DNA of 26,234 bases, taken from IMG/VR virus record IMGVR_UViG_3300025154_000352, positions 1 to 26,234 of that record, one strand, 5' to 3'. Position numbers and translations under genes: made by a program. The number at the start of each line of letters is the position of its first letter. Positions within the stretch are counted from its first letter, which is position 1. This document shows, in pieces, positions 17,951 to 23,606 of the stretch. The notes beneath the pieces were generated by a model. The model saw only the letters and a list, made by a program, of their open reading frames with translations. It ran no database searches and was not told where the DNA came from. The stretch comes from a virus.

Positions 17951-18907
17951 TTAGCTCTCTTGCTCACATTCAGGACAAACTTTACCAGTAAAGTCTTTAT
18001 GATGTTTTTCACAACGATGAATTTTATTTTCTTCAATTTGATTGTCTAAGAACTCCTCCCAAGGCATCATATTCATTACTCGCTGCATATCGGGATGAGC
18101 AGATTTAGCTGTACGGAGCTTTCTGATATGCGTCCATTCGGATGAATCTGCCGTGACTACGATCTCAGTCTTCAAGGCATTAGGCAGGACGGCCCGGGCT
18201 TGTTGGGGTGACAAAGGTCCTTCAGGCTTTACCATGTAATGATACGCAGTCTCGGCGTCTTCGCAAGCCAACATAAACTGACGGTAAGTATCATCGGGCC
18301 AGCTCTCAAGGTCTTCCGGTTCAATAAACTCCATATCCTTGCCAGCATAGTTTACGTACCGGGTTGATTCCTGAGCAAAAGAGCAAGGCCTGTGTCGTAC
18401 CAACTCATGACTGACTCCGCGATCACAGATAAACTTGACAGCAAACCTGTGGAGTTCCTTGGGGACTTCATTGTGAGGGCAGACTTGCCAACCTCTAGTA
18501 CCGGTTTCAATATCTATAGAAAATAAACTTCCATAACCTTTTACAAAACAATCGCAGTAGTCAGGGATTCCTTCCTTCACAGTATGCTGATACCATGCAG
18601 TAAGACTTCCTCCTATGTATGTGTGCTCAGAATCATTTAAAGCAGTTAGATATTTACCAACCTGTCCTTGTAACCAAACTAGTGGATAGTCCATTCTTTG
18701 TGCTCGCACTACAAAATTCGAGTGCTCGACCATAGCTAGATGACCTGCCTTGATCAGTTTCCGGACGAAGCCTTCTGCACTATCTTCAGTGATCTTGTCT
18801 TCTGACTTGTAGCATGTTCTGCCAGCCATCTCGATGAACTTAAGTGCTGCATTATATTCTGTCGGTACTGCGCCATAAAATTGTACGCTTGGTTTGATTA
18901 TTTTCAT
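17951..18907 (-). CDS. thyX: flavin-dependent thymidylate synthase ThyX (318 aa)
   Basis: Makes dTMP from dUMP using methylene-tetrahydrofolate, FAD and NADPH. The ThyX signature RHRPCSFAQESTRY is at residues 171-184 (RHR171-173, S176, S181, R183). The second conserved block, QARAVLPNALKTEIVVTAD, is at about 236-254, followed by W258 and R262 to R265. At 318 residues it is longer than a typical ~220-250-residue ThyX; part of the excess is a C-terminal tail with C299, H302/H303, C311 and C314 arranged like a zinc ribbon (CPEC). The start is chosen at 18907 with GGAG 8-9 bases upstream, inside the end of the preceding gene. It lies in the replication operon, where it would supply thymidylate for phage DNA. 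Confidence 0.93.
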   Translation of the reverse strand: MKIIKPSVQFYGAVPTEYNAALKFIEMAGRTCYKSEDKITEDSAEGFVRKLIKAGHLAMVEHSNFVVRAQRMDYPLVWLQGQVGKYLTALNDSEHTYIGGSLTAWYQHTVKEGIPDYCDCFVKGYGSLFSIDIETGTRGWQVCPHNEVPKELHRFAVKFICDRGVSHELVRHRPCSFAQESTRYVNYAGKDMEFIEPEDLESWPDDTYRQFMLACEDAETAYHYMVKPEGPLSPQQARAVLPNALKTEIVVTADSSEWTHIRKLRTAKSAHPDMQRVMNMMPWEEFLDNQIEENKIHRCEKHHKDFTGKVCPECEQES

Positions 18908-18910
18908 ATT

Positions 18911-19129
18911 TCATTCTCCATCCTCATGAGCTAAAGCTGCTATCAAATCATTAGGCAAATCTTCTCTTGGATCAATTGTACAGGTTGATTCTTTTAAACT
19001 GCTTCGTGTTTCATAAAGTGCCTTCTTGATAATTTCCCATATTTCATAATGATCTGGGCAAAGGCTTTCTTCACACATAACTTGCATCCGATTCATAACT
19101 TGATTATATTCAAAATAATTTCCGCTCAT
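18911..19129 (-). CDS. hypothetical protein (72 aa)
   Basis: I do not recognise it. Acidic and helical (YNQVMNRMQVMCEESLCPDHYEIWEIIKKALYETRSSLKES), with two cysteines (C19, C24) and an acidic C-terminus. AAGGAG precedes the ATG by 6 bases, and the stop sits 3 bases before the ThyX start, so it is co-translated with thyX. It may be co-regulated with nucleotide metabolism, but no function can be assigned. Confidence 0.6.
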   Translation of the reverse strand: MSGNYFEYNQVMNRMQVMCEESLCPDHYEIWEIIKKALYETRSSLKESTCTIDPREDLPNDLIAALAHEDGE

Positions 19130-19138
19130 ATGCTCTCC

Positions 19139-19333
19139 TTAGTCAACGTATTTTGCCCATTCATTATTGCATCCCTCAACTATTTTAATACAATCTTTAA
19201 TTGCCTGTATGGTTGCTGCTGCTGTAACTCCATTAGGAATTATTATGTTAGCTGCATCCCTAGTTGGTTCTGCTTCCCGAGAAAGTAAATAAGTTTGAAG
19301 TTTTTGTAACACTGTAGATTTGAATGAGATCAT
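19139..19333 (-). CDS. hypothetical protein (64 aa)
   Basis: I do not recognise it. One helical domain (MISFKSTVLQKLQTYLLSRE ... GVTAAATIQAIKDCIKIVEGC). The ribosome site GGAGGG lies in the loop and 3' arm of a small hairpin (19340-19356) just before the ATG. Its stop (TAA at 19139-19141) overlaps the ribosome site of the next gene. Confidence 0.55.
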   Translation of the reverse strand: MISFKSTVLQKLQTYLLSREAEPTRDAANIIIPNGVTAAATIQAIKDCIKIVEGCNNEWAKYVD

Positions 19334-19339
19334 TTTTAT

Positions 19340-19356
19340 TACACCCTCCAGGTGTA
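19340..19356 (-). promoter_or_regulatory. hairpin holding the ribosome binding site of the 64-aa gene
   Basis: On the minus strand TACACC-TGGAG-GGTGTA forms a perfect 6-base-pair stem with a 5-base loop. The GGAGGG ribosome site lies in the loop and the first bases of the 3' arm, about 10 bases from the ATG at 19333. This could make translation depend on unfolding or on a protein that binds the hairpin. Confidence 0.4.
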
Positions 19357-19366
19357 TTTAATCACT

Positions 19367-19618
19367 TCAGGTTTTGCATGGAACTTCTGGTTCAACAGAA
19401 TTGCCAGTCTTTACTACAGTCTTTATTGGTGGAATAACTTTTTTCTTTAGCAATGCATTTCCAATTAATTCAGTACAATCATTAAACATTAGTGTTGCAT
19501 TCAATCTTTTAATCATGCCAGCCAGCCAATCTCCATGAGATTTGAACTGTAATAATTCGCATTCGTCTAGAGCATTTTGTAGATCTAGTTCAGTTAGTTT
19601 CTTCATAAAATTATTCAC
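19367..19618 (-). CDS. hypothetical protein (83 aa), GTG start or ATG at 19606
   Basis: I do not recognise it. The frame opens with GTG at 19618, which overlaps the upstream stop in a GTGA arrangement (19615-19618); an in-frame ATG lies 12 bases on at 19606 (MKKLTELDLQNAL). No clear ribosome site precedes either, so coupling to the upstream gene favours GTG. Helical first half (LTELDLQNALDECELLQF), then SHGDWLAGMIKRLNATLMF, and a Lys/Pro/Val tail. Confidence 0.5.
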   Translation of the reverse strand: MNNFMKKLTELDLQNALDECELLQFKSHGDWLAGMIKRLNATLMFNDCTELIGNALLKKKVIPPIKTVVKTGNSVEPEVPCKT

Positions 19619-19812
19619 TTAGACTCTGTTACTAATTGCCATGATCGAACAGTTGCTTTAGCTCCACGTCTGGTTTTAAGTTTTAATTTATCACATCTTC
19701 CAGTATGGAAAGCAACTAATTCTGATGCACGTTTTTCAGTTGCACAAGTAGATGCAACATAATGGAGGCCTTTTCCCCACTGGATAGTGATTATGAATTT
19801 TTGGATTTCCAT
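19615..19812 (-). CDS. hypothetical basic protein (65 aa)
   Basis: I do not recognise it. Small alpha/beta protein (KFIITIQWGKGLHYVAST ... KRASELVAF) with a basic segment (KLKLKTRRGAKATVRSW) that could bind nucleic acid. AAGGAT lies 7 bases before the ATG. Its stop overlaps the GTG start of the following gene. Confidence 0.55.
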   Translation of the reverse strand: MEIQKFIITIQWGKGLHYVASTCATEKRASELVAFHTGRCDKLKLKTRRGAKATVRSWQLVTESK

Positions 19813-19820
19813 AAATATCC

Positions 19821-20153
19821 TTATTCATGCATGATTATTTTATCAAGCTCTTGGGTTTCTTCAGCTAGTTTTGTATAAAGCATCCCTGCATAGTGTGCAA
19901 TCTTTAGCAGGTCAAGCCTCTGTTGGCCTTCACGAGAGTTCTTTCCATAACGATTTAGATACTTTTTCATTTGAGTGATAAAGTCAGCTTCGCTAAATTC
20001 TGAACATTGATCGTTACCCTTATCTCCGTATTGTGGCACTGTGTAGGATTCAATATGATTGAAGACTCTAGTAGCAAAGTTTTGCCATTCAGCTGCTCGT
20101 AATGAAGGACCAGATTCGTAATCTTCTTCTGATGGACAAGGATCAATTTGCAT
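19821..20153 (-). CDS. conserved-looking phage protein (110 aa)
   Basis: The start is set at 20153 (MQIDPCPSEEDY) because GGAG lies 8 bases upstream. The longer frame to an ATG at 20195 would begin inside a terminator-like hairpin and has no ribosome site. Residues about 40-85 (VPQYGDKGNDQCSEFSEADFITQMKKYLNRYGKNSREGQQRLDLLKIAHYAGML) form helices with a 'KKYLnRyGknsR.gq...DllKiAHYA' pattern that I associate with small phage proteins of unknown function in replication regions. The overall look recalls helical DUF3310 or MazG-like proteins, but the metal-binding residues are not convincing, so no activity is claimed. Confidence 0.6.
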   Translation of the reverse strand: MQIDPCPSEEDYESGPSLRAAEWQNFATRVFNHIESYTVPQYGDKGNDQCSEFSEADFITQMKKYLNRYGKNSREGQQRLDLLKIAHYAGMLYTKLAEETQELDKIIMHE

Positions 20154-20176
20154 AGTTAAGCTCCATTGATAATTAT

Positions 20177-20220
20177 ATACTAAAAGCCATTCCATTAGAT
20201 TTAGTAATGGCTTTTATATT
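20177..20220 (-). terminator. terminator-like hairpin inside the small-gene cluster
   Basis: An 11-base-pair perfect stem: TAAAAGCCATT (20181-20191 on the + strand) pairs with AATGGCTTTTA (20206-20216) across a 14-base loop. Read leftward, the core GCCATT...AATGGC is flanked by an A-tract and ends in TTTTAGTATAT, the shape of a weak intrinsic terminator. It sits between the 90-aa gene and the 110-aa gene, so it could reduce read-through to thyX and the distal genes. Confidence 0.55.
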
Positions 20221-20233
20221 ATTTGTTTATATT

Positions 20234-20506
20234 CTACTTTTCACTTGCCTCAATCCTAGCTAGATAAGCTTGATATTCAGCTTCAAGTCTTGGCACTTTC
20301 ATAGATATTCTTCCTACAAGAGCATATAAAGTTTTTCTTTCTTCAGAATTAAAATTATATCCTTGATCTGATTCTAAATATTTAACAAGTGGTATGTATA
20401 AATTTTTATGTATATCAAGCTGTTTCTTTATCCTAGCAGCTATATCTTCTAATGATTCTTTACATGTCATTCCTTTTGCCATTGCAGCTTCATTATTATC
20501 CAACAT
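20234..20506 (-). CDS. hypothetical coiled-coil protein (90 aa)
   Basis: I do not recognise it. Almost entirely helical, with coiled-coil character (SLEDIAARIKKQLDIHKNLY ... VGRISMKVPRLEAEYQAYLARIEASEK). AGGAGA lies 8 bases before the ATG, and the start overlaps the end of the upstream gene by 11 bases. Last gene before the internal terminator-like hairpin. Confidence 0.55.
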   Translation of the reverse strand: MLDNNEAAMAKGMTCKESLEDIAARIKKQLDIHKNLYIPLVKYLESDQGYNFNSEERKTLYALVGRISMKVPRLEAEYQAYLARIEASEK

Positions 20507-20693
20507 AGTTTTCTCCTTTTAAATCATCTTTATGTTTTTCTATTTTTGATACAAGATCTTTCAAGCCTTTTTCAATCTTATAAAGTCTTTCAAGTTCATC
20601 AGCAGCTTGTAATCTTGCTGCACGTAATTCATTTTCGTCAATACCGTATGGGCTTCGCAAGTAAGATATCATTACCATTTTATCCATAGTCAT
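20496..20693 (-). CDS. hypothetical coiled-coil protein (65 aa)
   Basis: I do not recognise it. Start placed at 20693 (MTMDKMVMISYLRSPYGIDEN), because GGAGG lies 6 bases upstream inside the 3' end of the exonuclease gene; a longer frame from 20720 has no ribosome site. Helical and heptad-rich (LRAARLQAADELERLYKIEKGLKDLVSKIEKHK). The exonuclease stop (TGA at 20695-20697) is 1 base before the ATG, so the two are translationally coupled. Confidence 0.55.
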   Translation of the reverse strand: MTMDKMVMISYLRSPYGIDENELRAARLQAADELERLYKIEKGLKDLVSKIEKHKDDLKGENYVG

Positions 20694-20694
20694 T

Positions 20695-21318
20695 TCAATC
20701 CTCCAGGTTCGGAGTAACAATTCCTCGATTCACCAATTCAAAAAAGCATCTCTTAGTTGCACTGATATCTGCATGCGCGTCATGTGCTCCATCAAATCTT
20801 TCACCAAATAAGTGTTCATGCAACTCGGTTAGCTTGGGCCATTTTGCACGTCCAGCCTTGTTTTTCAATCCACACATTTTTACCACAGCCTTATCTTTCA
20901 TGGTACAATGGTTTGGCAGGTCAAGATAAAATGCACTTCTCGCCAGGTCTGACAACTCTTCCAAGTTGCGTTCCATCATCTGGTAAACGTAGTTCCAATC
21001 AAAGGCAAAGTTATGACATACAACCAAATCTGCCTGTCGGAGCATTAGGCCAAATTGTTCAGCAGCAATTAGTTCATCTATTCCTTCTTGGTCGGCTCGT
21101 TCAATGGTAATGCCATGCACTTCTTGTGCATAATAATTCATTGACCGGCCATTACTTTTGATGATGACATTCATTTGATCAAATTCTTCTTCTTGGCTGG
21201 CAAGAATTGCTCCGATCTGTACTGTCCAGGCCTGCTCGGGATCATTAGCAGGCAGAGCTTTTTTAATAAAGTCAGAAGTTTCAGTGTCAAAGAATAGTAC
21301 TTTTGTAGCTGGTGTCAT
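20695..21318 (-). CDS. DnaQ-like DEDDh 3'-5' exonuclease (207 aa)
   Basis: Removes nucleotides from 3' ends of DNA or RNA using two metal ions. The three exonuclease motifs are visible: Exo I FFDTETS (D11, E13), Exo II CHNFAFDWNYV (D107) and Exo III GAHDAHADISAT (H179, D184), which makes it the DEDDh type. The length fits a stand-alone epsilon or oligoribonuclease-like domain. GGAG precedes the ATG by 6 bases. The polymerase in the same operon already has its own 3'-5' exonuclease motifs, so this one may act in recombination, repair, end trimming or host nucleic acid breakdown; which of these cannot be told from sequence. Confidence 0.88.
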   Translation of the reverse strand: MTPATKVLFFDTETSDFIKKALPANDPEQAWTVQIGAILASQEEEFDQMNVIIKSNGRSMNYYAQEVHGITIERADQEGIDELIAAEQFGLMLRQADLVVCHNFAFDWNYVYQMMERNLEELSDLARSAFYLDLPNHCTMKDKAVVKMCGLKNKAGRAKWPKLTELHEHLFGERFDGAHDAHADISATKRCFFELVNRGIVTPNLED

Positions 21319-21330
21319 TTAGTTCTCCAA

Positions 21331-21546
21331 TTAATTTAAAATTTCTTCAACAATTGATTTAATTTCATTTCTTCCCCAACCAGTTTTTAACTCTAATCTT
21401 TCAAAAAATAATTTTTTAAATTCTTTAATTTCTATAAAAGCTGTTTTTGAATTACTCTTTTTATCTATAGCCTCTTCTATGTCAATAAGACAACATCTAA
21501 TTTCTTCTAATTTATCTACTATTACACCTAATTGATTATCAGTCAT
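21331..21546 (-). CDS. hypothetical protein (71 aa)
   Basis: I do not recognise it. Start placed at 21546 (MTDNQLGVIVDKLEEIRCCL) because GGAG lies 9 bases upstream and the stop of the ATPase gene is 1 base away; the longer frame to 21579 runs into that gene. Helical and coiled-coil prone (VIVDKLEEIRCCLIDIEEAI ... IKEFKKLFFERLEL), with a CC pair at about 18-19. Confidence 0.5.
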   Translation of the reverse strand: MTDNQLGVIVDKLEEIRCCLIDIEEAIDKKSNSKTAFIEIKEFKKLFFERLELKTGWGRNEIKSIVEEILN

Positions 21547-21547
21547 T

Positions 21548-22819
21548 TTAGTTTTTCTCCATTTGATTTTTAATAACATTCCTATCCATCAACCTAAATA
21601 CTGTTCTGTCAAGATATGTTGGATCACGAACTTTGTGTTGCTTACGAATTGTGGTATACATGCAAGTAGTGGCAGAATTCTCGGCTTTGAGTATTCCAGA
21701 CTGCTCAGCCATTTCAACATAACCTCGTAGCTGAGGAATGTTATCTACATCTAGGTGAAAGTTTCTAACCAGTTCTGTCCATTCAAAAGATTCGTGATTA
21801 TCAATGAATGAAAGTATCTTTGCATAGATGTTAGCCTGACTGGATAAACCAAGTCCATAGAACGCGTTTGGCATTTCAAGTTCTGTTGCTTGCATTATTG
21901 CTAAGGCTTGCTCGAAGTGTTCAGCTGTAATTATCATGTCGTCAGACTCGGCAGCACAAACCAACATACAGACCTTATTCAAATGCAGTGGTCTTCTATG
22001 ATTATAGCCTAAGAATCGCTCACTTGGTACACCTGACTCGTCATAATCTTGCTCATACCAACGCACATAAGTTTTAAGAAAATCCTTACTTAGGGTGAAC
22101 TGTCCGGATAAGTTTGCAATTTCTTGCAGGTCGTTTTCTAAATTCTTTTGTGTCTCTTCCTCTTCTTCAGTTAAAAACTGCAAGGCTCTTCTTTGCTTGG
22201 GACCCTGGCCAACTACGAAAATGATCCGGGAGATTAGGCCACCACCAACAGCGTCTTGACTCAGTTTAGATTGCAAGAGACTAGGAGTTATGCAGCCAAA
22301 GAGCGTTAGCCAGCAATTGGATATGTCTTCAGTCTTTCTTGCTAAAGTTTTATACTTCCAAGTATCTGCACAATCAAACAGGTCAGTCAGGGATGCTAGG
22401 AGCATTTGGTCTCTGTCGTTTAAGAAGACTTGAAATTCTTCTGACCAGATTGATACACTCTTATGCTTACGAGTAAACCCAGCATGATCAACATAAGTAT
22501 CTTCGCTGTCCATGAGTTCTCTATACAATGCCTGGGTTGAGCCTAGCGAATCTGCGCCGATATTAACGTCTAGTTTTTGCACAAAGCTTTTTGCAATTTT
22601 CATGGCTGTGCCTTTCCGTCCCCCAGGTGGACCGACAAGAGATACGAATAAATTAGGATAGACATGACCTCGCAATGCGCCCCAGTTACAATAGCACTTT
22701 CTTCGCAAGGCAGAACTAATGGCTGTTAGTCCGCTCCAAAGATGATAAAGTTCTGGAGGCTCTGTTCGCTGTGTGTACTTCATATAATGTGCCAACCAAT
22801 TATCTAATTGCCTCGACAT
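21548..22819 (-). CDS. DUF3987-like P-loop ATPase, probable replication helicase (423 aa)
   Basis: A Walker A motif GPPGGRKGTAM spans residues 63-73 (K69, G70, T71), preceded by hydrophobic LFVSLV. A Walker B-like SVSIWSEEFQVF follows at 121-132 with E127/E128. The N-terminus (LAHYMKYTQRTEPPELYHLWSGLTAISSALRR) is typical of DUF3987-type RecA-fold ATPases, which often stand in for DnaB- or primase-helicases in phages. The C-terminal third looks like a winged-helix region (SFIDNHESFEWTELVRNFHLDVDNIPQLRGYVEMAEQSGIL). AAGGAACC precedes the ATG. It lies between the polymerase and the exonuclease genes, so a role in unwinding at the phage replication fork is the best inference. It could also be a primase-associated or non-replicative ATPase. 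Confidence 0.75.
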   Translation of the reverse strand: MSRQLDNWLAHYMKYTQRTEPPELYHLWSGLTAISSALRRKCYCNWGALRGHVYPNLFVSLVGPPGGRKGTAMKIAKSFVQKLDVNIGADSLGSTQALYRELMDSEDTYVDHAGFTRKHKSVSIWSEEFQVFLNDRDQMLLASLTDLFDCADTWKYKTLARKTEDISNCWLTLFGCITPSLLQSKLSQDAVGGGLISRIIFVVGQGPKQRRALQFLTEEEEETQKNLENDLQEIANLSGQFTLSKDFLKTYVRWYEQDYDESGVPSERFLGYNHRRPLHLNKVCMLVCAAESDDMIITAEHFEQALAIMQATELEMPNAFYGLGLSSQANIYAKILSFIDNHESFEWTELVRNFHLDVDNIPQLRGYVEMAEQSGILKAENSATTCMYTTIRKQHKVRDPTYLDRTVFRLMDRNVIKNQMEKN

Positions 22820-22854
22820 GAAAAGGTTCCTTGAATAGCGACATACGATTGTTG

Positions 22855-22869
22855 AATGGCCTCGCCATT
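22855..22869. repeat. small perfect inverted repeat upstream of the DUF3987-like gene
   Basis: AATGGC-CTC-GCCATT, a 6-base-pair stem with a 3-base loop, lies in the 59-base gap between the cysteine-rich gene and the ATPase gene. No T-tract follows on either strand, so it is not a typical terminator. It could be an RNA processing or protein-binding site, or chance. Confidence 0.3.
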
Positions 22870-22878
22870 AGTTATCTC

Positions 22879-23052
22879 TTAAATTGATTTAATACACTTA
22901 GCTATACAAAAATCATTTTCATTTAACCAATGATGAAACTGTTTTGCAGAATAGATACAAGATTTAGTTTTACATTTTAAACTTCTTTTCATTAGTCTTG
23001 GACAATTCATTGCAATACAAAATTCTTTCTTTTGATATCTTTGAGTTATCAT
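22879..23052 (-). CDS. cysteine-rich small protein, possible zinc-binding (57 aa)
   Basis: Reading ATG at 23052 to TAA at 22879 gives 57 residues with cysteines at 12, 17, 27, 32, 49 and 53, spaced C-x4-C-x9-C-x4-C-x16-C-x3-C. The stretch SAKQFHHWLNENDF (residues 35-48) is a likely helix. AGGA lies 8 bases upstream, inside the relic of the polymerase 3' end, so the gene was probably translationally coupled to the polymerase before the HNH gene entered. The paired cysteines suggest a zinc-binding fold. I do not recognise the family; confidence that it is expressed comes from the ribosome site, the cysteine pattern and the gap it fills. Confidence 0.55.
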   Translation of the reverse strand: MITQRYQKKEFCIAMNCPRLMKRSLKCKTKSCIYSAKQFHHWLNENDFCIAKCIKSI

Positions 23053-23054
23053 AA

Positions 23055-23111
23055 TTAGAATCCTATCTTTTCAATAGCTTTATCACAATCTTCCTGAGTG
23101 AACTTACTGAT
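23055..23111 (-). pseudogene. stranded original 3' end of the DNA polymerase gene
   Basis: Reading leftward from 23111 gives ISKFTQEDCDKAIEKIGF-stop. The functional polymerase ends ISNFNQESIDQAINKIGVL-stop. Over 18 aligned codons, 11 residues and about 37 of 54 bases agree (counted by hand). The segment follows directly and in frame after the TAG of the HNH gene and has no start of its own. It also contains the ribosome site (GATAGGA) of the 57-aa gene, whose ATG is 2 bases after its stop, as expected if this was once the real end of the polymerase gene. Confidence 0.75.
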
Positions 23112-23606
23112 CTATACATTTACCCAATACCAAGTTTTATTTCTTTTAATATCAGATATTGTTGTAAAATGAACATTATATACTGAAGCTAGTTTTCTAG
23201 ATAATCCATGATGATTTTTATACTTTAACATCCATTTAATAACCTTAACTGCTTCTTCATTAAGCTGTGCAAATATTGGTGATTTTCTTTGCATTAAATC
23301 TAAAGCATTATCCTGATGATTACCTAAGACTAAATGTTTAGGATTCATACAATTTTTATTATCACAAGTATGCCTAACTATTTTTCCTTGTGGAATATCC
23401 CCATTAAATATCATATAAGCAAGTTGGTGTACTCCATAACGTTTATTTCCACATACTATTCTTCCATAACCTGTAGTCTCCAATTTACCTTGCCATAACC
23501 AACAACTATCATAATCATTAAAAGAGTTTTCAGGCATAAGAGATAAAAATCTTTTTTCAAAGTTTGAAAAAGCTTTAAAGTCTATAAGGTCTATTTTATC
23601 TTGCAT
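23112..23606 (-). CDS. HNH homing endonuclease inserted at the polymerase 3' end (164 aa)
   Basis: HNH core: CWLWQGKLETTGYGRI (C35 on), RYGVHQLAYMIFNGDIP (H60), then RHTCDNKNCMNPKHLVLG (H79, C81, C86, N88, H91) and NHQDNALDLMQR, the layout of phage HNH_3-type endonucleases. The C-terminus (about 115-160, LNEEAVKVIKWMLKYKNHHG ... LASVYNVHFTTISDIKRNKTW) is a helix-turn-helix that would bind the target site. The ATG overlaps the polymerase stop (TAATG at 23604-23608), with AGGAG in the polymerase 3' end as ribosome site. The gene fills the interval between the polymerase and its stranded old 3' end exactly. Its probable target is the polymerase gene near codon 822. Confidence 0.92.
   Translation of the reverse strand: MQDKIDLIDFKAFSNFEKRFLSLMPENSFNDYDSCWLWQGKLETTGYGRIVCGNKRYGVHQLAYMIFNGDIPQGKIVRHTCDNKNCMNPKHLVLGNHQDNALDLMQRKSPIFAQLNEEAVKVIKWMLKYKNHHGLSRKLASVYNVHFTTISDIKRNKTWYWVNV

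Noticed and set aside
20172-20177. TATAAT box as a promoter for the 110-aa gene
   Set aside because: No -35 hexamer at a suitable distance, and the predicted start would fall on or just before the ribosome site.
20154-20195. Longer N-terminus for the 110-aa protein starting at the ATG at 20195
   Set aside because: That ATG lies in the stem of the terminator-like hairpin and has no ribosome site; GGAG precedes the ATG at 20153.
23112-23606. Group I intron in the polymerase gene with the HNH as intron ORF and the relic as second exon
   Set aside because: The HNH gene overlaps the polymerase stop and ends directly at the relic, leaving no room for a ribozyme core. The polymerase frame also already runs to a natural, homologous C-terminus.
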